Shown here: piece by piece, positions 1-7,176 of the stretch | How positions within the stretch are numbered: the stretch's first letter is position 1 | How the letters are laid out: every line of letters begins with the position of its first letter | Origin: an uncultured Verrucomicrobiae bacterium | GTDB taxonomy: Bacteria > Verrucomicrobiota > Verrucomicrobiia > Limisphaerales > AAA164-E04 | Direction of reading: 5' to 3' | Length of the DNA stretch: 64,000 nucleotides | Assembly (NCBI GenBank): GCA_951813855.1 | Contig: OX638380.1 | Coordinates: 3,364,876 to 3,428,875 of the forward strand | Position numbers and translations under genes: made by a program | The notes under the pieces: model-generated | Told to the model about the DNA's origin: nothing | The model's input: only the letters and a program-made list of their open reading frames with translations | Database searches by the model: none

Positions 1-462
1 AAGATGATCACGATCGATTGCTGCCGGGCTTGCGCCAAGGAAAACAAAATCGTGGTCAAGGATCTCAGCACTTTTTCTCCGGAACTGTTCGCCAAGCACG
101 GCAAGGTCCGGGTGCTTCATCCTTCCAACGAAACCAAATGCGATTTCTGCGGCAATACCCAGAAGGAATTCAAGAAGACCGGCCGATTCGGGTGCGTTCA
201 TTGCTACGAGGTCTTCGGCAAGGAACTCGCCGAAGCGCTCAAGACCATCTACCGGATTTCCGATCCGAAGCATACCGGCAAGGTTCCGGAGCGGCTGCGT
301 AGTTCCCTGGAGTTGAAGGCGCGCCATCTCTTGCTGCAGAAACTGTTGCAGGAGGCGGTCAACAGCGAGAACTACGAAGAGGCCGCCCGCTTGCGGGATC
401 AGTTGAAGTTGCTTCGCGAAGATTCCGAGGAATTGTCTTCTACCGAGCGGAGGGAATCTTGA
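1..462 (+). CDS. mcsA: McsA-like zinc-finger/UVR-motif activator of McsB (5' end outside window)
   Basis: Likely the zinc-binding partner and activator of the arginine kinase McsB. The visible part has Cys pairs (CCRAC near the start, then CDFC and CVHC) and a C-terminal UVR motif (NYEEAARLRDQLKLL). The reading frame is already open at base 1. In the family the first Cys pair and about ten residues precede this point, so the ATG at position 4 is probably internal and the gene begins upstream of the window. Its TGA stop overlaps the TTG start of the mcsB-like gene, which suggests translational coupling. In Firmicutes the McsA-McsB pair marks proteins for ClpCP degradation; a clpC gene lies about 6.7 kb downstream. 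Confidence 0.85.
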   Translation, partial: KMITIDCCRACAKENKIVVKDLSTFSPELFAKHGKVRVLHPSNETKCDFCGNTQKEFKKTGRFGCVHCYEVFGKELAEALKTIYRISDPKHTGKVPERLRSSLELKARHLLLQKLLQEAVNSENYEEAARLRDQLKLLREDSEELSSTERRES

Positions 463-1565
463 AGCTGACGCAATTTCTTCGATCGGTCAAGGAATGCGTC
501 GGGCATAAGGGGCCTCATTGCGAGATCGCCCTGACCAGCCGCGTCCGGCTGGCGCGGAATTTGGATACCTTGCCTTTTCCCGGCCGGTCGGACGAAGAGA
601 AACGGACCAAGGCTCGGGACATTCTGTTGCCCGCCGTGCTGAGATTGCGGCCGATGGCCGACGCCTATTCGGAAAACATGGAGCGGTTGTCCGAGATGGA
701 GAAGCGGCTATTGGTCGAACGCCATCTGATCAGTCGCGAACACGAATCCGGCAAGGCGGGAAGCGCGGTCGTGTTGAGCGGCGACGAGGAGATCAGCGTG
801 ATGATCAACGAGGAGGACCACTTGCGCATGCAAGTCATCCTTCCCGGCCTGCAGTTGCAGGAGGCTTGGCAGCGCATGGACGTCTTCGATTCGTTGTTGG
901 AAAAACAGGTCCAATACGCCTTTTCCGACCAGCAGGGTTATTTGACGGCTTGTCCGACCAATCTGGGTACCGGCATCCGCGTCAGCGCCATGCTGCATCT
1001 GCCGGGATTGGTCTTGGACGAGTCTATCAATAAAGTCATCAATTCGGCCAACCGTCACGGCATGGCCGTGCGCGGGTTGTATGGCGAAGGGACCGAAGCG
1101 CAAGGGCACATCTTTCAGGTGTCCAATCAGAAAACCCTGGGCAATTCGGAAACCGAAATCGTCGAGAAACTCCGGAAACTGGTGATGCAGATCATCGAGC
1201 AGGAGGGGAACGCGCGGCAGAAAATGATGGAAACCAAGCCGGAAAAATTGCTCGATCACATCTGCCGCGCCTACGGTATCCTGTCGAACGCCTACGTCAT
1301 TACGTCCCACGAAGCCAAAAACCATCTTTCCATGCTGTGGTTGGGAGTGGATCTGGAATTGTTCCCCACTCAATTCCGGACGTTGATCGACGAACTGTTC
1401 CTCGCCACCGAGCCGGCCCATATCCAGAACCGGTTCCGGGAAGGTACGAAAGTGGAAAAGCGCGACGTTTTGCGGGCGAAATTATTGCGTCAGCATTTGA
1501 CCGATTCCGTTCGGCCTCGCCGAAACGACTCCGACTCCGACTCAGGTGCCGGCGACCAGGCTTGA
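459..1565 (+). CDS. mcsB: Protein-arginine kinase McsB
   Basis: ATP:guanido phosphotransferase family enzyme that phosphorylates arginine side chains of proteins, producing the phospho-arginine degradation tag read by ClpC. The 368-residue length is normal for McsB. The family signatures are present: ALTSRVRLARNL near residue 25 and the catalytic-cysteine segment TACPTNLGTGIRVSAM near residue 165. The start is a TTG that overlaps the mcsA stop (TTGA), so the two genes are almost certainly one operon. The C-terminus ends in an Asp/Ser-rich tail (NDSDSDSGAGDQA) of unknown role. It converges with the DHH phosphoesterase gene, leaving about 35 bp between their stops. Confidence 0.93.
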   Translation: MKLTQFLRSVKECVGHKGPHCEIALTSRVRLARNLDTLPFPGRSDEEKRTKARDILLPAVLRLRPMADAYSENMERLSEMEKRLLVERHLISREHESGKAGSAVVLSGDEEISVMINEEDHLRMQVILPGLQLQEAWQRMDVFDSLLEKQVQYAFSDQQGYLTACPTNLGTGIRVSAMLHLPGLVLDESINKVINSANRHGMAVRGLYGEGTEAQGHIFQVSNQKTLGNSETEIVEKLRKLVMQIIEQEGNARQKMMETKPEKLLDHICRAYGILSNAYVITSHEAKNHLSMLWLGVDLELFPTQFRTLIDELFLATEPAHIQNRFREGTKVEKRDVLRAKLLRQHLTDSVRPRRNDSDSDSGAGDQA

Positions 1566-1599
1566 TCCGGATCGCGTCGCGGCATTACCGGCTCGTCCT

Positions 1600-2526
1600 T
1601 CAGAATTTCGAGTGTTCGAAGAGGGCCCCGATGTCCTGCTCGGCTGGTTCCTCGGGATGGAAATGCTTGATCAGGAATTGAACGGCGTTCTGAAACGAAT
1701 TGATCGCGCCGGGCAATTTGGCGCCGGCCGCGTTGGGGTGTCCGCCGCCGTTCAGGGATTGAGCGACCGCTAACGCTTGGCCGTTCCGGCTCCGAATGCT
1801 GAGAGCAATCGGCCGGTTGGGATTTTTGGCTAGCGAGAACAGGACGGTATAGGGAACGCCCTCGTCGTTCAGGAGTTCGTGGAGAATGTGATTGAGGTCG
1901 CCGACGGCATGGGCGACATAGCCGATATCGGAGGAGATTTCGGTGATGCGTTCCCGGCTCCAAGCCAGTCCGACGGGATCCTCGACTTCGCGTTTCGAGG
2001 CCATGACGGCCAGCAGCGGATGGTCGAGCATGGATTCCAGATCGTTTTCGAAAAGCCGCTGGATCGACCGGAAGCGATAGGTCTTGATCAACCGGGCGTA
2101 GTCGGTCGCCAGTACGAAATCCGCATGCTCGCTCTGGAACAGGTCGCCGATGTCGGTCAGTTCGACCAAGCGGTCGAGGGAGGAGTTTCCCGGTTGGTGC
2201 TGTCGCAGCAATTGATAGCACAGCTTGGCGGCCGAGGAATCCAGGTCATGGACGAGAGTCGCGGACTCGGGTTGGCTTGGGGTGCGGTGATGGTCGACGA
2301 TCAGCCAGTTTTCCCGGTCGATGACGTCTTCGAAGGTGATGTCGCAGACCCAAGCGCTTTTGGGGAACCACTTGAGGGTCGACCAGGGACTGGAAGAGAG
2401 CGGTTCGATCGGGACTTCGCAGTCGAAGAGGGAGCGGGCCAGCCGTTGGAGCAGATTGCCGGAAACGAAACCGTCCAAGTCGCCTTCGTGAGTAAAAATG
2501 ATTTCTGGTTTGGGGAGCGATGACAT
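1600..2526 (-). CDS. DHH-family phosphoesterase (NrnA/RecJ-like)
   Basis: Predicted manganese-dependent phosphodiesterase of the DHH/DHHA1 superfamily, whose members cleave short oligoribonucleotides, cyclic-dinucleotide products or ssDNA. Seen: an N-terminal GDLDGFVSG motif (residues about 13-21), the DHH-type motif VDHHRTP near residue 79, and a C-terminal DHHA1-type glycine motif NGGGHPNAAGAKLP. I chose the ATG at 2526 (MSSLPKPEIIFTHEGDLDG) because the longer open frame up to 2772 adds 82 Arg/Pro-rich residues unlike the family. The 308-residue length suits an NrnA-like enzyme. The exact substrate cannot be read from sequence. Confidence 0.85.
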   Translation of the reverse strand: MSSLPKPEIIFTHEGDLDGFVSGNLLQRLARSLFDCEVPIEPLSSSPWSTLKWFPKSAWVCDITFEDVIDRENWLIVDHHRTPSQPESATLVHDLDSSAAKLCYQLLRQHQPGNSSLDRLVELTDIGDLFQSEHADFVLATDYARLIKTYRFRSIQRLFENDLESMLDHPLLAVMASKREVEDPVGLAWSRERITEISSDIGYVAHAVGDLNHILHELLNDEGVPYTVLFSLAKNPNRPIALSIRSRNGQALAVAQSLNGGGHPNAAGAKLPGAINSFQNAVQFLIKHFHPEEPAEQDIGALFEHSKF

Positions 2527-2794
2527 GGCGATCTGGCGGCGGGACGGTCCGAGGCCTGACGAGAGGCACGGCTTCAAGATTCCGTTCTGGAGCCGGGATG
2601 TCAACGGCGAAACGTTTTTCCGGAAGCAAAAGGCACCGCCTGGCAGCGGAAAATCCGGAACGAGATCCGGTTCGGGAAACTTCGCGATTGCGTTGGCGTG
2701 GCACCGGCCGCACTCCAGGATCCTTCCGCCCGTTCGTCGGGAGTTTCGAACCGTCCGCATCTGCGGTTTCATCGGCGGAGCGTTTTCCGAACGG

Positions 2795-3004
2795 TTAGCT
2801 TTTGATTCTGATTTTTACGGCTGTGCCGTAGAATAGTGTAGTTCCCTTCCAGTCATTCGGGACTGCGATGCGGACGTTGATGACGGCGTTCGCGCCGAGT
2901 TGCTGAGCGTGTTCGGCCAAGAGCTCGACACTCTTTCCCTTGACGAACCCCAGGTATTCGACGATCTCGTGGCCTTCGAGACGCTCGCAATTGACGACGA
3001 TCAT
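2795..3004 (-). CDS. Shortened YbjQ/UPF0145-family protein
   Basis: A 69-residue paralogue of the neighbouring 107-residue YbjQ-family protein. Both begin with a CERLEGHEIV segment and end with YGTAVKI. The short copy lacks about 38 internal residues corresponding to the central helical region (from after VKGKSV to before LGANAVINVR). I chose the ATG at 3004 because it aligns with the start of the longer copy; the open frame reaches 3109 but those residues have no counterpart. Whether the shortened form still assembles like YbjQ proteins (known to be pentameric) is unknown. It could be a functional minimal variant or a decaying duplicate. Confidence 0.7.
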   Translation of the reverse strand: MIVVNCERLEGHEIVEYLGFVKGKSVELLAEHAQQLGANAVINVRIAVPNDWKGTTLFYGTAVKIRIKS

Positions 3005-3197
3005 AGTTTGGCGGGTGGTGAAATCGAAACGGAAACCCGAGACCGCGAGGTCGTCGGAACGGTCAATCGCGTTATTGAAACCGGCAGCATCAGCGGCAGG
3101 ATAATCCAAACGGCCGGCGGTGTTCCGGTGTATTTTCGAGGGCGAAGCGGAATTCGTCCGCTTCCGCGGTTTCGCCGGCGGAGCGATGCCCGAGCGG

Positions 3198-3521
3198 TTA
3201 GCCTTTGACCCTGATTTTTACGGCTGTGCCGTAAACCATTAATTCAGCCGAACCCTCCATGATTTGCGAGGTCGCGAAGCGGACGTTAATGATGGCGTCG
3301 GCGCCGAGTTCCGTGGCGTCTTCGATCATTCTCGTCAGGCTTTGCATCCGGGCTTCGTTCATCATTTCCGTGTACTGCTTTAGCTCGCCGCCGAAAATGC
3401 TGCGGATCCCGGCGAGAATATCTTTACCGACGTGTTTGGAACGGACCGTGTTGCCCCGGACGATTCCGAGGTATTGGACGATTTCGTGGCCTTCGAGGCG
3501 TTCGCAACTGACGATGATCAT
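3198..3521 (-). CDS. YbjQ/UPF0145 heavy-metal-binding-domain family protein
   Basis: Full-length member (107 residues) of the YbjQ/UPF0145 family, small proteins of unresolved function annotated as putative heavy-metal-binding. Family features seen: N-terminal CERLEGHEIVQYLGIVRGNT, a central helical part (IRSIFGGELKQYTEM) and a C-terminal LGADAIINVRFATS strand followed by VYGTAVKI. It lies directly upstream, on the same strand, of its shortened copy, with 193 bp between them including duplicated upstream DNA. Confidence 0.88.
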   Translation of the reverse strand: MIIVSCERLEGHEIVQYLGIVRGNTVRSKHVGKDILAGIRSIFGGELKQYTEMMNEARMQSLTRMIEDATELGADAIINVRFATSQIMEGSAELMVYGTAVKIRVKG

Positions 3522-3885
3522 GGTTCGGCGGATTGGGAAATCGGAACGGAATACCGGGAGAGCGAGGTCGTCGGAACGGTCAATCGCGTTTTCGACACTC
3601 GCCGCATTGGAGGCAGGATAAGCGAACGGCCGGCGACGTTCCAGTTAATTTTCGAGGACGATCCGGGAACCGGGCGAAATCGAGCGGCCCAGCGTTTGGC
3701 GGAGCTGGACGGTTGGATTGCGATGTCGTCGCTTTCGTCCGGCAAGGACGAAAAATCGGTAAAACTTCGAGGCTCCGGCCGCGGCCCACGGAACCCGGAG
3801 AGAAGTTTTATTCTGAAGCGGCTGCGCGTCGCGCTCGTTTAAACCGGTGCCCTCAAACCGCGGGGAACCTGCCGGAGTATCGGCC

Positions 3886-6252
3886 TCAGTGCCGGATGAC
3901 GCGGTAGAAGAGGCGCGGCGTTTCGCTAATCCTCGAAGTGTCCGGATAGACGGTCGATTGCCCGGTCGCGGCGATGCCTTCGGCGAGCGCTTGCCAGGTC
4001 TCCAGATCCGGGCTGCTTTCCACCGTGTAGGTCGCCCCGGTTTCCGATTGCCAGACGAGAATGACGTTGTCGGCTTCGGTGTCGATCGCGGTCAGCGAAA
4101 AAGTCGTCGGCGGGGACGGTATTCTTTCGAAACCGTCGAATTCGCCCTGCATCGCCTCCAAGACTTGATCTTCGTCGAGGATGCCGTCGAACAGCGCGAT
4201 ATCGTCCATCAAGCCGTCCCAAGGCGTGGTCGTTATGTCGGCCCGGTTCCCGAGGTAAAGCGGACTCGTGTTGGTCGGGAAAGCGCCGTAGCCGATAGCT
4301 TCCGCCTGTTCGTCGACGAGGGCGCTGTCGATGTAGAAAGTGATGGCCCCGGTAAGGGCATCGGCCGTAACCGCGACATGCGTCCAAAAGTCGGTTTCGA
4401 TACCGGTATCTATCCCGGTGAATGTGGCCGTATCGTTGACCTGGCCCTGTTGCGTCAGAAATTGCAGGAACCGTCCTCCCCCGGCCTGGACTCGGAGTTC
4501 GTAGTTGCCGGCATGATTGGCCGCCGAACCGTCGCTCGGATTTTTGGCGAGGATGCCGTCCCAACCGACATCGCCGATCGGTTGGATCCAGGCGGTGATG
4601 GAAACGGCGGTGTCGAGATTGAAATCCGGATGATGCGGGATCTCGATGTAAGGAGGGGTTTCGCCATCCGAGAAGAACTCGGCGGAACGACCTTCCCCCA
4701 GTTCGTGGGGCGTATCCTCCGAGAAGAAGACCTCGAAGAGTTCGCCGTCGTGGCCTAACCCGGACGAGTCCTTGGCGTCTTCTTCGTCGAAGCGCCACAA
4801 GCCGACCAAGGCGACGGCAGGTACGCTGTGCTCGTCGTTGGGATCGGTGCCCCGGATCGTCTCTTTGCCGTCGAGAGCGCCGTCCCCGTCGGTATCCGGA
4901 ACGGTGGGATCGGTGCCGGTTTGGACGGCGCTGGCGAACGTGCCCGAATTGTTTTCCACCGAGTCGGAAAGTCCGTCGTTGTCGGTGTCGAACCTGACTG
5001 GATGAGTGGGAGGGCGTTCTCCTGCCCCGGCGAGTTCTTCGCCGTCGAGCAGTCCGTCGCCGTCGGTGTCGCCGGCGAGCGGATTCAGGTCCGGATAATC
5101 GCCGTTGATCAAGGTGAATTCTTCGAGATCGGAGAGGCCGTCGGCATCGGCGTCGGCTCCGCCTTTCCCGGAGAGCCTGGTCAAATCTTCGCTGTAACGC
5201 CTCTCGAAGTTATCGGGCAGATCGTCCGCGTCGGCGTCAGCGCTCAAGGTTAACGTAAAGATGTCCTCATGATTCGTTCCCGAGTTTTGTGCGGTCGTCC
5301 CGATGCGAATCGAATAGGTCGTTCCGTCGTCATCATCGAGGAAACGGTGGGAACCGAGCTTCAACTGATCGCCGTCGATGGAGAATTTCCCGTTGTCGTC
5401 GTCGCCCGCTCCCGATACCAGCGCAAAGGCATAGGTTTCGTTCGCTTCGGGATCGGTCTTGGAGATCGTCGCTATCGGGTCGCCTTCCGGGGTGGCGGAG
5501 GAGAAGCGGCTGGCGCTCAAGGCCGAGGCCGAACCGGCGACAAGGTCGGCGATCGCGGTTTCGTCGAGGACTTCGTTGTAGATGCGTACGTCGTCCAGGA
5601 GTCCGTTGAAGGGGGTAGTGGTCAAATCGGCTCGATTGCCGAGATACAAGGGACTTTCGTTGCTCGGTAACTCGAGGATTTCGATGATGCCGAACATTTC
5701 GTCGACCAGTTCTCCATTGACATAAAAGAGGACGTCGCCGGTATCGGCCGTTTCGGCGGTCACCGCTACGTGCGTCCACTGTCCCTCTTCGACGACGGTG
5801 TTGGGAGCGTTCAGGCCTCGGGTATCGTTATCGCCGCCCCGTTGAAAGAGAAACTCGACGCGCCGGTTGCCCGCGTTGAGCCGCAGTTCGAAGTTGCCGG
5901 CCTGGTTGGCGCCGGAGCCGTCGCTGGGATTCTTGGCGATGATGCCGTCCCAGCCGACGTTGCCGAGGGGTTTGATCCAAGCCGTCAGCGTCAGCGCCGT
6001 CGACAGGTTCAGGGAATCGTGGTGCTCGACCAAGGCGTAGCCCGTTCCTTCAAGTTTCAGCGATTGTCCGAACCCGAGTGCCGGGGCCCAGTCGTCTTGG
6101 TAAGAAGCGTCTCCTTCTAACAGGGCGTCGTTACCGTTGCCGGAGTGGTCGAGGGCGTTACCGTCGAAGGTCCAGTGGCCGACGAGATCGGCTCGGAGGA
6201 CACCGGGCAGAGTCGCGACCCATACGAGGGCGGAAAGCAGAAAACGAGTCAT
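3886..6252 (-). CDS. Secreted LamG / TSP3-repeat protein
   Basis: Predicted exported 788-residue protein. The start at 6252 gives a clean signal peptide (MTRFLLSALVWVATLPGVLRA); the open frame extends upstream to 6450 without support. Order of parts: LamG/concanavalin-like domain (about 20-235, begins VGHWTFDGNALDHSGNGN), a cadherin-like stretch (240-345), four or five Asp-rich calcium-binding TSP3-type repeats (DTDGDGLLDGEE, DTDNDGLSD; about 345-490), a second LamG domain (490-715), and a C-terminal VESSPDLETW-type domain. The last domain is common in large Verrucomicrobiota surface proteins. Carbohydrate or surface binding is the likely role. No LPXTG or PEP-CTERM sorting tail is visible. 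Confidence 0.85.
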   Translation of the reverse strand: MTRFLLSALVWVATLPGVLRADLVGHWTFDGNALDHSGNGNDALLEGDASYQDDWAPALGFGQSLKLEGTGYALVEHHDSLNLSTALTLTAWIKPLGNVGWDGIIAKNPSDGSGANQAGNFELRLNAGNRRVEFLFQRGGDNDTRGLNAPNTVVEEGQWTHVAVTAETADTGDVLFYVNGELVDEMFGIIEILELPSNESPLYLGNRADLTTTPFNGLLDDVRIYNEVLDETAIADLVAGSASALSASRFSSATPEGDPIATISKTDPEANETYAFALVSGAGDDDNGKFSIDGDQLKLGSHRFLDDDDGTTYSIRIGTTAQNSGTNHEDIFTLTLSADADADDLPDNFERRYSEDLTRLSGKGGADADADGLSDLEEFTLINGDYPDLNPLAGDTDGDGLLDGEELAGAGERPPTHPVRFDTDNDGLSDSVENNSGTFASAVQTGTDPTVPDTDGDGALDGKETIRGTDPNDEHSVPAVALVGLWRFDEEDAKDSSGLGHDGELFEVFFSEDTPHELGEGRSAEFFSDGETPPYIEIPHHPDFNLDTAVSITAWIQPIGDVGWDGILAKNPSDGSAANHAGNYELRVQAGGGRFLQFLTQQGQVNDTATFTGIDTGIETDFWTHVAVTADALTGAITFYIDSALVDEQAEAIGYGAFPTNTSPLYLGNRADITTTPWDGLMDDIALFDGILDEDQVLEAMQGEFDGFERIPSPPTTFSLTAIDTEADNVILVWQSETGATYTVESSPDLETWQALAEGIAATGQSTVYPDTSRISETPRLFYRVIRH

Positions 6253-6274
6253 GGCATGAATGTCGGGATACTTA

Positions 6275-6303
6275 ATAAGAGCGATTATTATTCGATTTGT
6301 CAA
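6275..6303 (-). promoter_or_regulatory. Sigma-70-type promoter for the LamG/TSP3 gene
   Basis: On the minus strand a perfect TTGACA (6298-6303) is followed after 17 bases by TCTTAT (6275-6280, four of six consensus bases). Transcription would start about 15 bases before the ATG at 6252. This also supports the chosen start, because the longer open frame would begin upstream of the promoter. Confidence 0.5.
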
Positions 6304-7053
6304 TTCGCGGATGAGATCGCGTTTTTCTTCGGACTGTTTCTCGGTAAGGATCGTATCTTGCGCCGCAGGCCGTGAATTCCGGATCGCGAAAGTTTGGGCG
6401 TTCAACGGAACTAACGCTTTCGATCGGCGTTTCCGGCAACTAATAATCACCGCCGAGCGGCGGCGGCGAGAGGGTGACGGCAGAACGATTGAGCAGGACA
6501 GATCAAGGTCGAACGAATCGAAGCGAGGCGAGCAGGGGACGACGGGAAAAGGGAATTTGATCGGAGGGCGGCTGATCCCGGGGCCGTACGAAACGGCGAA
6601 TAGGCTATCACCGTCAATGGAGCGAGCTCGGAGTCCAGCGGGTTAGCGGACATGCGTTAGTAGCGGCAGGTTCGTAGGCGGGGATCGAGGCCAGGCACTG
6701 GAACGGGAGAACTCGGACTCGCGTCGGTCGGCGGCCACAGACGAACGCCGACACCAGCAGGGCCGGCCGCCTCAGGCGAACTTGGCTTCCATATTACATT
6801 TCGAGACGGGTTACCGTTCCGTACCGCATCGCGGAAAACCGATGCCGGAAGGGTCGGAGAATTGCGAAAATTCCCAACGCCGGATTCGAGGCCCCGGCAG
6901 TTCGGCAGGAGGCGACGAACGTCCGGCCGGATTTTTCGGATTGAGCGGAAAAGTATTTCAGCAAACTCGATCGGTCGGGTTTATATTAACGGTCCGATGC
7001 GAAGTGCGGTCGAAATCGGCTCCACGGGAGTACGGGTTTAATCGAATTCCTGA
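6304..7053. other. Intergenic region without convincing gene
   Basis: About 750 bases between the divergent LamG/TSP3 gene and clpC. Open frames here (for example 6782-7057 on the plus strand) are Arg/Ser/Gly-rich, lack recognisable motifs and look like chance frames in GC-rich DNA. I see no repeat, RNA gene or CIRCE-type operator. Confidence 0.5.
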
Positions 7054-7081
7054 TTGACCTTGAGGTAAAATGTCGGATAAT
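7054..7081 (+). promoter_or_regulatory. Sigma-70-type promoter of clpC
   Basis: TTGACC (7054-7059) and GATAAT (7076-7081), each five of six consensus bases, with a 16-base spacer. This predicts a transcript starting about 90 bases before the clpC ATG. A small palindrome, ctgagatcactcag (7111-7124), lies in the leader. No CIRCE (HrcA) or CtsR-type direct repeat is seen, so stress control, if any, is not obvious. Confidence 0.55.
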
Positions 7082-7176
7082 CAGTGCCGCCGTGCTGCGG
7101 TTAAACTGTCCTGAGATCACTCAGGTCGAGGAGAGGGAGCACCGCGGTCAGCAGTTGATGGCAAGGATGTGCTGAT

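Larger units (their letters stand above)
2770..3660. repeat. Tandem duplication carrying two YbjQ-family genes
   Basis: Unit 1 begins near 2770 and unit 2 near 3170. Both start with a shared GC-rich stretch ending in cggttagc and then a near-identical gene 3' end (GTAVKI coding end). They also share non-coding DNA upstream of each gene: cggaacggtcaatcgcgtt occurs at about 3057 and again at about 3573. The duplication therefore included gene and upstream region. The left unit has since lost the middle of its gene. Confidence 0.7.

Noticed and set aside
6782..7057. 91-codon plus-strand frame upstream of clpC
   Set aside because: It runs into the clpC promoter, has low-complexity Arg/Ser/Gly composition and no ribosome site.
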